Shown: positions 33,158 to 43,016 of the stretch, in pieces
Layout of the letters: every line of letters starts with the position of its first letter
Numbering within the stretch: position 1 is the stretch's first letter
DNA from: Lachnospiraceae bacterium
Lineage (GTDB): Bacteria > Bacillota > Clostridia > Lachnospirales > Lachnospiraceae
Direction: 5' to 3'
DNA length: 46,499 nucleotides
NCBI GenBank assembly: GCA_016285575.1
Contig: JAEEQX010000009.1
Coordinates: 1 to 46,499, forward strand
Position numbers and translations under genes: made by a program
Notes under the pieces: model-generated
Seen by the model: the letters and a program-made list of their open reading frames with translations, nothing else
What the model was told of the DNA's origin: nothing
Databases searched by the model: none

Positions 33158-33571
33158 TTAAAACATCTTACAATAAAAATATTTAGATAATTTCGGATTC
33201 TTATCCTCACGAACAAATTCCAAGGTATATCCAAGCTTTTTATAAAATTCAGGAGCCTGAAATCCAAAAGTAGTCAATGTGATTTTTTCGAATCCCTTGT
33301 TCCTGTACTCTTCTTCTACTGCTCTTACAAGCTTAGTACCGATATTTTGTCTCCTGAATCTTTTATCTATAATCAAATCACCGATATGTACTTCGTTATA
33401 ATAAGCACGACCTGTAATTGTTCCGATTATCTCACCCGAATCGTCTTCTGCTACAAACCAGTAATCTTCATAATTAAGTGCTACATCACTGGCCTTTGAA
33501 AATTCTGTAAATGCTTCATCAATAAAGTTGCCTACTATTTCTTCAGGTTCACTTTTCTTAATAATCTTCAA
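33158..33571 (-). CDS. GNAT family N-acetyltransferase
   Basis: A 137-residue acetyl-CoA-dependent acyltransferase. It shows GNAT motif A with the pyrophosphate-binding RRQNIGTKLVRAVEEEYRNKG (in part; RxxxxGxxL), the preceding strand GEIIGTITGRAYYNEVHIGDLIIDKRFR, and motif B APEFYKKLGYTLEF. An in-frame GTG at 33580 overlaps the ribosome site, whereas GGAGG lies 8 bases before a TTG at 33571, giving MKIIKKSEPEEIVG. The TTG start is therefore preferred. The substrate is unknown. It forms a two-gene unit with the hypothetical protein downstream. Confidence 0.85.
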   Translation of the reverse strand: MKIIKKSEPEEIVGNFIDEAFTEFSKASDVALNYEDYWFVAEDDSGEIIGTITGRAYYNEVHIGDLIIDKRFRRQNIGTKLVRAVEEEYRNKGFEKITLTTFGFQAPEFYKKLGYTLEFVREDKNPKLSKYFYCKMF

Positions 33572-33663
33572 GAGATACACCTCCGCAAAATGAATTTAAA
33601 TAGTTATTTCTATCTGATTGCCTTCAATCGCTACGATAAAGGATATATCTTATATATTTTAAC

Positions 33664-33699
33664 ATAAAAAGACCGGACGAGTCATCACTCATCAGGTCT
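33664..33699 (-). terminator. Terminator of the seven-gene peptidase/ABC operon
   Basis: AAAGACC and GGTCTTT close a stem whose interior also pairs (GAGT/ACTC), followed on the minus strand by TTTTT. It lies 42 bp past the S41 stop codon. No hairpin of similar quality was seen earlier in the operon. Confidence 0.75.
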
Positions 33700-33740
33700 T
33701 TAAAATAATTAATTAAAGTTATTAATACAGTATTTTCAAC

Positions 33741-35381
33741 TTATTCAATTAATTCAAGTACTTTTATAACGCCTGGATCCCATTTAGCACGATTCTCTAT
33801 AGTTCCACGATCTATTCCATCCATATTGCTAAACATAGCATTTGTAGTAATAATAGTATCCCAGTTGGATTCAATGTAATAATCAGGTGTTGTTCCAACA
33901 TAATTGTCTTCAGGATAAACTTCATTTACTCCATCAACATAAGCAAATATTAACTTACTGTTAGGCAAATAATGTTGTAATATTTGTCCCGATACTCCCT
34001 CGCCGCCTGTATTTTGACCGATTAGAGTAATACCATCCTGTTTAGCTATATATGCAAATATATCTCCCGAAGAAAAAGTTGTATGGTCTATTAAAGCATA
34101 AATCTTATATTCTTTCTTCGCTTCACCTTTTACCGTAAAGTTTTCCCTGGTTTCGATATATTGTCCCGCTTTTCTCATATGTCTAAAGAAACGAAAATAC
34201 GTATTATGATAAAAATCCTTAGCAAATTCTTTATCGGGATGAATTGTATAATTGAAATGACCGGCATCGTGATTCAATACTGCAGGTAATACTCCGGATG
34301 TAACATAATTAAAATCTCCGCCAGAATTGCTTCTAAAATCCAAAATCACATAATCCGCATCTACTGACTCGAGAGCATTAGTCAATTCTGTCTTAACTTC
34401 ATTAGTTTCATTGCTGGCACATACAGTCGATCTAAAATATACTAATTTCCGATCCGAGTCAGTATCAATAAAATAAGATTTTTCCACATCGCTTGTATTA
34501 TTGTTTTCAGAGTCATTTCCCTCAACGATGTTATTTGAAGGGAAAAAGTGATGTCTATAAATATATGCCATATTATACTCAGCAGAAACATAAAGCTCTT
34601 TCTTAATAATTGTTCCGTCTTCTAATTCTATTTCCGCTTCGTACTTTTCACCTATTCCGTCATTAAAGAAAATCCTCTCAACAAATACTGAATCATTAGA
34701 ATAATCATATTTCCAATGTAAAAGTGTATCAATATCTTTAATTACATCTTTTACGGGCTTTCCATTTAAACTGACCAGTTTTGCATTTTTAAGGCCATCT
34801 ATACTTTCAAAATATTCATTATCATATTCTCTGAAAACATAATCTCCATCAAAGTATTGTGCGTTAATTTGTTTCTGATCGTATTCTTTCATTCGATCTT
34901 CAAATTTATAGCATAATGAATAATTGACAGCTACAGCATCTTTATCAAGATTCTTGGTTAATAATGACTCTATTGCAAAAAAGTTTTCATTCATGGGAGG
35001 TCTTACATATGAATGACTACCCGGAAGTTTAGCATCGAAAGCAATCATTGTTGCAACAAATTCATATTCGTCTTGACAGTTTTCAATCCTCTTTTTAAAA
35101 GTATCGTATAATTCATCATAATCGACTTTATAATATTGCTCTGCATACTTTTTATTCAAACAATTAGTAACTGAAACATCAAAAAGATAATCAAAATCTT
35201 CAAGCATCTGCTCATTAGACAGAGTTATATCTTGATATTCATATTTATATGTTTTAATAGGTCTGTCGAAAGTGGCAGCCTTAATTATATCCGTAACAGG
35301 TTTAAACAGAACAATTCCAAGTACTAATAACAAACCAAGTACAATTGCTATTATTTTTTTAAATGAACTCTTCTTTTTCAT
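33741..35381 (-). CDS. S41 family peptidase, membrane-anchored
   Basis: A 546-residue protein with an N-terminal helix (about residues 9-30) and a C-terminal tail-specific protease (S41) domain. VILDFRSNSGGD and the serine loop HTTFSSGDIFAYIAKQDG, with NTGGEGVSG after it, are the core S41 motifs. The spacing from Ser to a following Lys (AYIAK) fits a Ser-Lys type catalytic site. The N-terminal region (about 45-300) lacks a clear PDZ domain. The ATG follows the CPBP stop codon by one base, so translation is coupled. It is the last gene of the operon headed by the LytTR regulator. It likely cleaves peptides or proteins on the outer face of the membrane. Confidence 0.85.
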   Translation of the reverse strand: MKKKSSFKKIIAIVLGLLLVLGIVLFKPVTDIIKAATFDRPIKTYKYEYQDITLSNEQMLEDFDYLFDVSVTNCLNKKYAEQYYKVDYDELYDTFKKRIENCQDEYEFVATMIAFDAKLPGSHSYVRPPMNENFFAIESLLTKNLDKDAVAVNYSLCYKFEDRMKEYDQKQINAQYFDGDYVFREYDNEYFESIDGLKNAKLVSLNGKPVKDVIKDIDTLLHWKYDYSNDSVFVERIFFNDGIGEKYEAEIELEDGTIIKKELYVSAEYNMAYIYRHHFFPSNNIVEGNDSENNNTSDVEKSYFIDTDSDRKLVYFRSTVCASNETNEVKTELTNALESVDADYVILDFRSNSGGDFNYVTSGVLPAVLNHDAGHFNYTIHPDKEFAKDFYHNTYFRFFRHMRKAGQYIETRENFTVKGEAKKEYKIYALIDHTTFSSGDIFAYIAKQDGITLIGQNTGGEGVSGQILQHYLPNSKLIFAYVDGVNEVYPEDNYVGTTPDYYIESNWDTIITTNAMFSNMDGIDRGTIENRAKWDPGVIKVLELIE

Positions 35382-35382
35382 A

Positions 35383-36246
35383 TTACCATTCTTCTCGAAT
35401 TTTCTTAAAATCTATTTTCTTAATTCCCTTAAACATTATAAGAAAAGCAATAATTGATAGGACAATTTGAATTACATATGTAAAGCTCTGGGCAACACCC
35501 ATATTCACAGTCAAATTGCCTAATTCTGTTGTTCCCTCCATCACATAATTCGTCGCAACAGCATTACTTTTGAATATGTCTAAAGAGAATATAACAACAA
35601 AATCACAGAGACCATGGATAATTGCACAAGCGACAATATTTCTTGTTCTCCAATACACAGTCAATAAGAGGAAGCCAGCCATAGCACTCGATATTGTTTT
35701 AAGTGAAGCTTGGATAAACATAACCATATTATGTATATCCGAGCCCCAAACATGGACAATACCGAAAGAAAAGGAAGAGACTAATGCAATTGCAACAAAC
35801 ACACCTTTTTTATCTCTAAATTGATATAAAATAGCATCGTTAATCATCGGCCTAAACAATGTTTCCTCAAAAAAACCTACAGACAAATAATAAAATGCCA
35901 ATAATAAGATTTTTATATACCATCCATCTACTAAAGGTGTAGAATCAAATAATTTAAAGAAAAACATTGGGATTGTAAAAATTCCGTTAATCATGATAAT
36001 TGGAATTCCCATTAGTATTCCTTTTCCTGTTTTATTACTGCTATTTACAAGAATCTTGTCTCCTGATATAAGAGCAATGAATCCTGTACAAGCAATAGTA
36101 AGAACGATTCTTAATACTGCCTCTTTATAACTATCCGGATTAGAATCAGCCGGAACATTACAAAAAGAACAATATATTACCAGTAATCCAACTATGCCAA
36201 CAAGTAATGGGTATTTTTTTGATAAATCATATAATTTTTTCATCAT
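35383..36246 (-). CDS. CPBP family intramembrane metalloprotease (CAAX/Abi type)
   Basis: A 287-residue integral membrane protein with about seven or eight hydrophobic segments. The family motifs are intact: EETLFR (Glu127, Glu128, Arg132), FGIVH (His165) and HGLCD (His211, Asp215). Relatives cleave prenylated proteins or act in bacteriocin maturation and self-immunity in Firmicutes. Two ATGs lie together; GGAG is 3-4 bases before the first and 7 before the second (36243), so the second may be the real start. It lies 31 bp after the S37 peptidase gene and one base before the S41 gene. Confidence 0.88.
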   Translation of the reverse strand: MMKKLYDLSKKYPLLVGIVGLLVIYCSFCNVPADSNPDSYKEAVLRIVLTIACTGFIALISGDKILVNSSNKTGKGILMGIPIIMINGIFTIPMFFFKLFDSTPLVDGWYIKILLLAFYYLSVGFFEETLFRPMINDAILYQFRDKKGVFVAIALVSSFSFGIVHVWGSDIHNMVMFIQASLKTISSAMAGFLLLTVYWRTRNIVACAIIHGLCDFVVIFSLDIFKSNAVATNYVMEGTTELGNLTVNMGVAQSFTYVIQIVLSIIAFLIMFKGIKKIDFKKIREEW

Positions 36247-36277
36247 GTTCTCCTTTTCGAGAAACTATCAAACTTAT

Positions 36278-37801
36278 CTACTTAATAAAGAATTTAGACT
36301 CCGTAATTACTTCTTCATCGAGCCACTCACCCATAGTCTCAAAAGATTCTTTCCTCATATCATCAGGAAGGTTGTTCATTTTAGATGTATGGGGATAATT
36401 CGGATTTATATAATACTTTATGTTTTCGTTTTCGTAATCCTCTGGTTGTATGGCTACGCTTCTCCAAGGATCTGTACCACCTACAATCATCATATGTTTT
36501 GCATGAGTTGTAGACATTGATTCAATCAAAGCTTGTCTGAAACTTGGGTCATACACAAATACTTTTCTCTGTTCTTCGTTAAACACCAGATTCTTAAGGA
36601 AATCATTTTCCATCTCTTCAGTAACGGATAATGTATCCCCTATTCCTTCATCTTCAAGTGCTTCGCGAAGATACGAGAAATCATAATGATATTGACCATA
36701 CTCTTTTGCCGTTCCAACATAATAAGGGAAAGCTATGAAATCAGTCGCCCAATCTTCAGGCTTTTGGAGACTTAAGAGGAGTTTATATACAGCCTTTTGT
36801 TTAGCCTTAATCTCTTTTTTTGTATTAGCAGGCATATCAAGAACCTGAGTTATTTGATTGATATCATGCGCGTACTGCCAAAATTGAACTCCTGCATCCA
36901 AAACGACCATATCATATAAAACACATTCAGATACTCCGTCTACGTAAGATTGCTTTTTGAGTTCTTTCTTAAACTTAGGAAGCAAATCGCTTTTATATCT
37001 CATTGCTTCTACCTGAAAATCTAAAACAAGTTTTCTTTGTCTTTTTGCTTCCTCTTCACCAAGTGCAGTTTCACCCGCTTCTGTATTAACAAATGAATAA
37101 AAACGATCATCATCCATTCCGTCAGAACAAGGAGCTACATATGGAACATATACGTACATATCATCAGGATAATAATATCCGTATACATTGCACATAAGAC
37201 CGCCACGGCTGGTTCCCTCTGCAATCCATTTATCTGAGAGCACTTTACTGAGTTCAGTGTAAATCTTATGATAATCGCCGGCAGAATTCTCGGATGTCAA
37301 ATATTCCCAATACTTCGTTCCCTCATTACTTAAATCCTTAGGTCTTGATTCTCCAAAAAAACGCTGCTCAACATCAACATAATTACCATCGAACATAGCT
37401 ACAGTTTCCTGAGGAGGATTTATAATATCTGCAAATTTGCTCCTTTGGTCATTTAAACAGTATCCTTCTGTTTCCATTACTGTAATTCTTGGATTACTGT
37501 TTATGAAAACTTCAACTCTTTGAGGAAATGTACCTTTTGAAGGATCTGCCCAATCAAGTGGTTGTTCAAAGGTTATCATGTACTTTTCCGTAAATGGGTA
37601 CATAGGCATAGTCCACATTTCCTTAACTTCAATAACACCGTCAAGAGCTTTGAACTCAGCTATTCTTTCTTTATTATGAGCAAAACCCATATTATATACT
37701 TTTATAGCTAAAACACCTGCAATTATTATAGGAATCATTATTAAAGCAAGAACTATAATAAGTATTACTTTTTTCTTATTTTTGCGTTTCTTATTATCCA
37801 T
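36278..37801 (-). CDS. S37 family (PS-10-type) serine peptidase, membrane-anchored
   Basis: A 507-residue protein with an N-terminal signal anchor (about residues 11-34, after a Lys-rich start) and an alpha/beta-hydrolase domain. VDVEQRFFGESRP (142-154), KWIAEGTSRGG with the nucleophile Ser198, GGTDPW with Asp444 and PHTSKM with His471 match the S37 tripeptidyl aminopeptidase family, described mainly from Streptomyces. Its reaction would be release of short peptides from the N-terminus of a substrate. The lack of a cleavable signal with a hydrophobic start suggests it stays on the membrane with its domain outside. It lies 46 bp after the ABC ATPase gene, with AAGGGGA before its ATG. Confidence 0.78.
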   Translation of the reverse strand: MDNKKRKNKKKVILIIVLALIMIPIIIAGVLAIKVYNMGFAHNKERIAEFKALDGVIEVKEMWTMPMYPFTEKYMITFEQPLDWADPSKGTFPQRVEVFINSNPRITVMETEGYCLNDQRSKFADIINPPQETVAMFDGNYVDVEQRFFGESRPKDLSNEGTKYWEYLTSENSAGDYHKIYTELSKVLSDKWIAEGTSRGGLMCNVYGYYYPDDMYVYVPYVAPCSDGMDDDRFYSFVNTEAGETALGEEEAKRQRKLVLDFQVEAMRYKSDLLPKFKKELKKQSYVDGVSECVLYDMVVLDAGVQFWQYAHDINQITQVLDMPANTKKEIKAKQKAVYKLLLSLQKPEDWATDFIAFPYYVGTAKEYGQYHYDFSYLREALEDEGIGDTLSVTEEMENDFLKNLVFNEEQRKVFVYDPSFRQALIESMSTTHAKHMMIVGGTDPWRSVAIQPEDYENENIKYYINPNYPHTSKMNNLPDDMRKESFETMGEWLDEEVITESKFFIK

Positions 37802-37847
37802 TTATATATATCCCCTTTTGAGCCATAGATTATCTAAATGACTCATA

Positions 37848-38546
37848 TTAGCCGACGAGTTTTCCGCTGTCGAGGCGAATAATTCTGTCACCAATCTTGG
37901 CAGTCTCTTCAGAGTGAGTAACCTGAAGATATGTGATTCCCTTTTCTTTGTTGATACGCTTGAAAAGGTTCATAATCTCCTCTGTAGATTTAGAGTCCAA
38001 GTTACCTGTAGGCTCGTCAGCAAGCAATAATTCCGGTTCTGAAAGAACTGCTCTTGCAATGGATACACGCTGTTGCTGACCACCTGAAAGCTGCGCAGGC
38101 TTGGCATCTCTTTTTTCTGTAAGTCCCGTTATCTCAAGGATTTCATCAAGTTTTTCTTTGTAGCCGGGAACTTTCTTTCCGGCCATCTTAATAGGCAATA
38201 ATATATTTTCTTCAACAGTAAGGTTATGAATAAGGTTATAAAACTGGAATACAAAACCAATCTTTTGAAGACGAAGTGCACTCATCTCTTTTTCATGCAT
38301 ACCTGTCATCTTCTGGCCTGCAATATAGATATTTCCGTCGTATTCAGTATCAAGTCCACCGATAAGGTATAAAAGAGTTGACTTACCGCTACCCGAAGCA
38401 CCCATAAGAGATGCAAATTCACCTCTTTTAATCTCAAGAGAAACATCAGTAAGTACATGGTTGGTTGCTTCACCTGTGCCAAATGTCTTGCTTACATTCT
38501 CTACTCTAAGAATTACATCATTATTGATATTATTAATTTCTGACAT
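37848..38546 (-). CDS. ABC transporter ATP-binding protein (MacB/LolD type)
   Basis: A 232-residue ATPase that partners the FtsX-like permease upstream. Walker A is GASGSGKST, the signature is LSGGQQQRV, Walker B is LLLADEPTGNLD, and the switch histidine lies in VTHSEE. The DEPTGNLDS form and the ALRLQKIGFVFQFYNLI stretch are typical of MacB/LolD/BceA ATPases. The frame is open from an ATG at 38558 that overlaps the permease stop codon, but GGAGG sits 5 bases before the ATG at 38546, giving MSEINNINND. It powers export or mechanotransmission rather than nutrient uptake in this family. Confidence 0.93.
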   Translation of the reverse strand: MSEINNINNDVILRVENVSKTFGTGEATNHVLTDVSLEIKRGEFASLMGASGSGKSTLLYLIGGLDTEYDGNIYIAGQKMTGMHEKEMSALRLQKIGFVFQFYNLIHNLTVEENILLPIKMAGKKVPGYKEKLDEILEITGLTEKRDAKPAQLSGGQQQRVSIARAVLSEPELLLADEPTGNLDSKSTEEIMNLFKRINKEKGITYLQVTHSEETAKIGDRIIRLDSGKLVG

Positions 38547-38557
38547 ATTATCCTCCA

Positions 38558-41005
38558 TTATTCGTACTTCATTTCAGTTGCTGTGTTCATCTTCTTTAAG
38601 CTCTTAATTGGTGAAAGAGCCGTAAGCATCGTAATGCCCCATAAAACAATTAAGCTTATGATAATCAAGCCGTATGGAGGCGTAGCATATATACCCATCT
38701 CAGCGATTACAAATACATGATTTATAATCATAATTACAGGAAAACTGAGCAAACCGGCAACAAATACAGATACTCCGAAAAGCAATGCATTCTCAATCCA
38801 TATCATTTTTATAATGGATGCCTGATCGCATGCACAAGAATGAAGCATAGCATATTCTTTTTTACGTCCGATGAATCCAATTACCTGGTTACCGGATATA
38901 CCGATTATTGTGAGGGCAACAGCTGCAGCTATTGCAGCTAAAATACCAAAAATTACTTTTGTTTTTTCTCTTCTGTCTTCTTCTTTTATTTCAGCTAAAT
39001 CCTGTACTCCTTCTTCGCCGGTCAAAGCATCCGATATTGCTGTCTTGCTTGCTTCTACATCATCACTTTTGACAGCAATTGTACTGACTTCCCTAGGAAA
39101 CATTTCTTTATATAGTTCTTTGGAAAGAATAACTTTTCCTGTCATATCGAACATATTTATTTTTACAATCTGTTTAACACGAACTTCCTTTTCAACTGGG
39201 AATATACTGTTAGCATGGAAAACTAACTTAATCGTATCTCCTTCTTTTGCTTTTGCATGACGCGCAGAAGTCATATCTAAAATTATTTCATCTTTTTCAA
39301 GATCTTTTACATTGTCCTTAAAAGGCATATATGAATCGCCATCAGGATTGCTCCAGACCATAACCATGTACTCTTCACCGAGCATTCGTACAGTGTCGGG
39401 ATAACAATACAGAAATTCCAAAGATTTAACTCCGGGCAATTCTTTCAGATATTCATATTTGTTTTCTTTGTATCCTGTGTCAGATATGACAATATCTGCA
39501 TTATAAATATCAAAATTTATACCACTGACAAAAGTCGAGCCTGCTACAAATATCGCTGTCGTAGCACATATGGTAGATACTGCCAAAATGGCATTTCCTG
39601 AATTAGGTTTTTTGGATCCGCATTCTTTGGCTGCCAGTTCAGCAACAGGCATATTCTTTTTTTCAAATACGTTTGAAAGGCTCCAAGTAATCTTGCGAAC
39701 CAGGAATCTAATAAACAAACCTCCGCCGAAGATTATCAGAAGCAAAGCTAATATCGAAACTATAATATTTTCAGTAATGAGTCCTAATACAATACCTGCA
39801 ATTGCGGATATAAAACCAATAATCGTAGAAGGATAATTTATTCTGTATTCCGAATCTCTTGATTCAAAGATAATATCTCGAATCGAAGTCTTAACAGCAA
39901 GCATTACATCTTTCAAAGGAATAAGAACCTCGATAGCTACCGCAGCTAAAACAACCAGTAAAAGCTTAATAGGATTCGGAGGGAGCATTCCACCTGTAGC
40001 ACTAGATGCAACAATTCTTAGGAAAAGTCGAAATGCAATATATATAATCATTGCTATCAAGCTTCCTGAAAGACCGTATAAAATGTTTTCAAAAAGCAGT
40101 ATGAATGTAGTCTTATACATAGACATACCGATACTTCGAAGAGTACCTATTACACTCATTCGCTCTGTAATTATCTTCTCAGTGAAACTTACGGTAACAA
40201 ATATAACAAGTATAAATACAAGGACAAAAATCAAATAAATAAATGAAACATAGTTTTCAAGATATTTTTCATAACTCTTATCTTCATGAACATTAAATCT
40301 TGTTACACCACGATGCTTTTGATCCATATATGCATCAAATTCATCATTAGTATCTTTTTTTACTAGTTGAAGATAACAGTTACGAATAGGAGCCTCACCA
40401 TTAATAGCTTCATATTGATCAAAATTGATGAGTGCGTAAAGCGCTGCATTCGTACCGCCTAAATATACATTTTCATTGAATATTGAGGAAACCTTAAGAG
40501 GAACTTCATCATTATCAATATTGTATAAAACAATTGTATCGCCAACCTCATATCCAAACTTCTTGGCATATCTCGACCCGATTGCAATCTCTCCCATCTC
40601 AGGAATCTCAACATTTTTGAATAATCCCATTTTTTGAGCTGCATCCAAGTCAGAAAAAGAAACTACTTTTACATTGTCAGTAATAACAGCATAATATGTC
40701 TCTTCTTTTCTGCTTTCTTCTCTTTTTGTTAAAGAATATACGCCAACATATCTGACGGGTACGGGGCAATCATCAAATGAGTGCTCATCAAACGCATCAA
40801 CCGAACTTATACACATAAGTCTATAATCAGTATCTCCGCTGTCGCCTGCAGTCATTGTCTTAATAGAATCTTTTATGGATGAGGAAAAGTCCAACGCAAG
40901 ATCGCCTGCAAAACAAGCCACAATAATACAAAACATCAAAATTACGAGGCGGCCTTTCTTGGTAAAGATATTACGAAGTGTATATTTAAGTAACATTCTT
41001 ACCAC
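38558..41005 (-). CDS. FtsX-like ABC permease, two-domain
   Basis: An 815-residue permease of the MacB/FtsX superfamily. An N-terminal helix (about 14-38) is followed by a large extracellular domain to about 250. Three or four membrane segments lie at about 255-375, then further helices near 395-450. A second extracellular region covers about 490-680, and the last membrane bundle about 690-805. The segments FTEKIITERMSVIGTLRSIGMS and GFIGRKKEYAMLHS (in part) are the repeated FtsX core. Permeases of this shape form resistance, lipoprotein or peptide-responsive pumps. The start overlaps the end of the M13 gene by 7 bp, and its stop is followed at once by the ATPase gene. Confidence 0.9.
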   Translation of the reverse strand: MVRMLLKYTLRNIFTKKGRLVILMFCIIVACFAGDLALDFSSSIKDSIKTMTAGDSGDTDYRLMCISSVDAFDEHSFDDCPVPVRYVGVYSLTKREESRKEETYYAVITDNVKVVSFSDLDAAQKMGLFKNVEIPEMGEIAIGSRYAKKFGYEVGDTIVLYNIDNDEVPLKVSSIFNENVYLGGTNAALYALINFDQYEAINGEAPIRNCYLQLVKKDTNDEFDAYMDQKHRGVTRFNVHEDKSYEKYLENYVSFIYLIFVLVFILVIFVTVSFTEKIITERMSVIGTLRSIGMSMYKTTFILLFENILYGLSGSLIAMIIYIAFRLFLRIVASSATGGMLPPNPIKLLLVVLAAVAIEVLIPLKDVMLAVKTSIRDIIFESRDSEYRINYPSTIIGFISAIAGIVLGLITENIIVSILALLLIIFGGGLFIRFLVRKITWSLSNVFEKKNMPVAELAAKECGSKKPNSGNAILAVSTICATTAIFVAGSTFVSGINFDIYNADIVISDTGYKENKYEYLKELPGVKSLEFLYCYPDTVRMLGEEYMVMVWSNPDGDSYMPFKDNVKDLEKDEIILDMTSARHAKAKEGDTIKLVFHANSIFPVEKEVRVKQIVKINMFDMTGKVILSKELYKEMFPREVSTIAVKSDDVEASKTAISDALTGEEGVQDLAEIKEEDRREKTKVIFGILAAIAAAVALTIIGISGNQVIGFIGRKKEYAMLHSCACDQASIIKMIWIENALLFGVSVFVAGLLSFPVIMIINHVFVIAEMGIYATPPYGLIIISLIVLWGITMLTALSPIKSLKKMNTATEMKYE

Positions 41006-43005
41006 CTCCTAATTCTGTTTTCAGGTGCAATATACATAGGGTCACCTTCTTTTACATCATATATTTCATAGTAACAATCAAATAATGCTACAACTGCATT
41101 AACACGGATATTATCAGGAGAATGCTCATTATCGGCAATTTGGTTCTTAAGCCATTCGTCAGTATAAATATTGCAATATTTATCCGCATAAGCTTCTAGT
41201 ACAAGTTTCTGTTTATCAGAAGTTTTTGCTATTTCAAGGCAAGCCTGCAAACCGCTAATATCAGCAAAATTTTCTCCGAGTGTATTTTTTCCGTTTATAT
41301 GAGATCCGAAAAATGTAAAAGAATTATAGTATTCAATTGCCTTTTCCTGGAGATCCTCAAATGCATCTCTATCAGCTTGAGGCATCGCTTCAGGAACATA
41401 ATTGCCCAATTTATCGTACTTGATTCCGTATGAATCAAAACCATGCGAAATTTCATGACCGATAGTAGATCCAAGATGTCCTAAATTCCATTCATAAGAT
41501 TCATTAAGATTAAGATTTTCATCAGCCATATATGCTGTAGGAATAACTATGCAATTCATTGTAGGCACATAACAAGCATTTACTGTAATCGCAGGCATTG
41601 ATTCAAATCCATTACGAGTAGCAGGCTCAAATAGAGCTTGTTTGCTTTCTATTCTCGTTCTTTTTGAATAATTAAGTGCTGTCTGATATATGGTATCGCC
41701 AATTATATTTCCATCGCTCTCATCAATCTCATGATGTTCCTGGCTTCCGATATAGAAGATCATATTATCAAGTTTTTCTCTGCAATAAGCTTTTCCTTCA
41801 TCGCTCATCCAGTCTGCTTCATCTATAAGTTTGTAATATTCATCTTTTAAATCATTGCATATATCCGTTGCCAGTTTTACCTTACGTTCATCTTCATACT
41901 TTGAAGCATAAATTTCGGATAATTCTTCTTTCATTACTGTTTTCAAAGTCTTCTTAGCATATTCGTCTGCCTTAAGAGGATTGAATTCTGCTGAATTATA
42001 TTTTTTAGGGTAGAAACCTGTCGTGTCACTTAATATCTGAATGATAGTGCAATCTTTCCATTCCTGAAGATGTTCGTCATCAAAAGTTTCCTCAATTGCA
42101 TAAACCTGATCAGTATTAGGTATGCTCAATTCATCCGGGATTTTATCTTCGAATCCCATCATCTGACATAATTTTTCATATGATATATTTTTTAAATTCT
42201 TTGATACTTCATCTTTTGAATAATAGACAAAATAAGAAATATGATCTTTTTTATCCTCTTCATCTTCATCTTTAAATTCGCATTTACCTGCAATGGAAGA
42301 AAACATAAATATAATATTGTTTGATTTTTCTCTTGCAGTAGGTTCATCCATTCCGGATAAACACAAAATTGCTTTAATATTATCTCTTTGTACTCCGGCA
42401 TTAATCGAAGATGAAAGCATTTTTTCCATATCAATTGGAACAAAAGTACTGAGAATAAGAACATTGCGTGATGAATCGTATACATCCTGTTGAACTCCGC
42501 CATCTATTGGTGCATTAATCATATAATCCCTGCTTAATACACACCAATAATCAATCAGTTCGTTCATACTTTCGATTTCATTGGTACGCTCAATCAATCC
42601 GGTAACAATTGCTTCATCAATCTTATCTTGTTCTTCATCTCCTTGATAAAAAGCAATCATCTGATTATAAGCATCTCTGATAATCTGCTCATTGCTTCCC
42701 TTGGGATAATCTACGTCACTGGAAACAATCTCATCGATTATTGCATCCACCTGTTCGTTGGATTTATTCAACATATCAATAGTAACACCTGCATAATTCT
42801 TACCCGGCTCAAGCTCAAGACTCATAAGAGTCTCAGCGTTTATATAGCCATAATAATCATTAGCAGGTGTTAAGTCTGCAACACGATATTCCGTGTTGTC
42901 AGTTACATCGTTTGCGTTATTCGGAACTTTCTGATTAGAACCTTGGCATCCGGATAACAAAAGAATTGCCGCAAGCAAACAAGCTGTAATTCTTCCTTTC
43001 TTCAT
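40999..43005 (-). CDS. M13 family (neprilysin-like) metallopeptidase lipoprotein
   Basis: A 668-residue zinc peptidase of the neprilysin/PepO family. The signal peptide MKKGRITACLLAAILLLSGC ends in a lipobox, so the mature enzyme is anchored by Cys20 outside the membrane. The catalytic HEISH is at residues 517-521, the third zinc ligand is Glu578 in GENFADISGL, and NACYVPTMNCIVIP precedes the zinc site. The C-terminus PENRIRRW fits the family ending. M13 enzymes cut oligopeptides, usually under 40 residues. AAAGGAGA precedes the ATG. It is 11 bp after the LytTR regulator gene and overlaps the permease gene, so it belongs to the same operon. Confidence 0.93.
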   Translation of the reverse strand: MKKGRITACLLAAILLLSGCQGSNQKVPNNANDVTDNTEYRVADLTPANDYYGYINAETLMSLELEPGKNYAGVTIDMLNKSNEQVDAIIDEIVSSDVDYPKGSNEQIIRDAYNQMIAFYQGDEEQDKIDEAIVTGLIERTNEIESMNELIDYWCVLSRDYMINAPIDGGVQQDVYDSSRNVLILSTFVPIDMEKMLSSSINAGVQRDNIKAILCLSGMDEPTAREKSNNIIFMFSSIAGKCEFKDEDEEDKKDHISYFVYYSKDEVSKNLKNISYEKLCQMMGFEDKIPDELSIPNTDQVYAIEETFDDEHLQEWKDCTIIQILSDTTGFYPKKYNSAEFNPLKADEYAKKTLKTVMKEELSEIYASKYEDERKVKLATDICNDLKDEYYKLIDEADWMSDEGKAYCREKLDNMIFYIGSQEHHEIDESDGNIIGDTIYQTALNYSKRTRIESKQALFEPATRNGFESMPAITVNACYVPTMNCIVIPTAYMADENLNLNESYEWNLGHLGSTIGHEISHGFDSYGIKYDKLGNYVPEAMPQADRDAFEDLQEKAIEYYNSFTFFGSHINGKNTLGENFADISGLQACLEIAKTSDKQKLVLEAYADKYCNIYTDEWLKNQIADNEHSPDNIRVNAVVALFDCYYEIYDVKEGDPMYIAPENRIRRW

Positions 43006-43016
43006 GATAATCTCCT

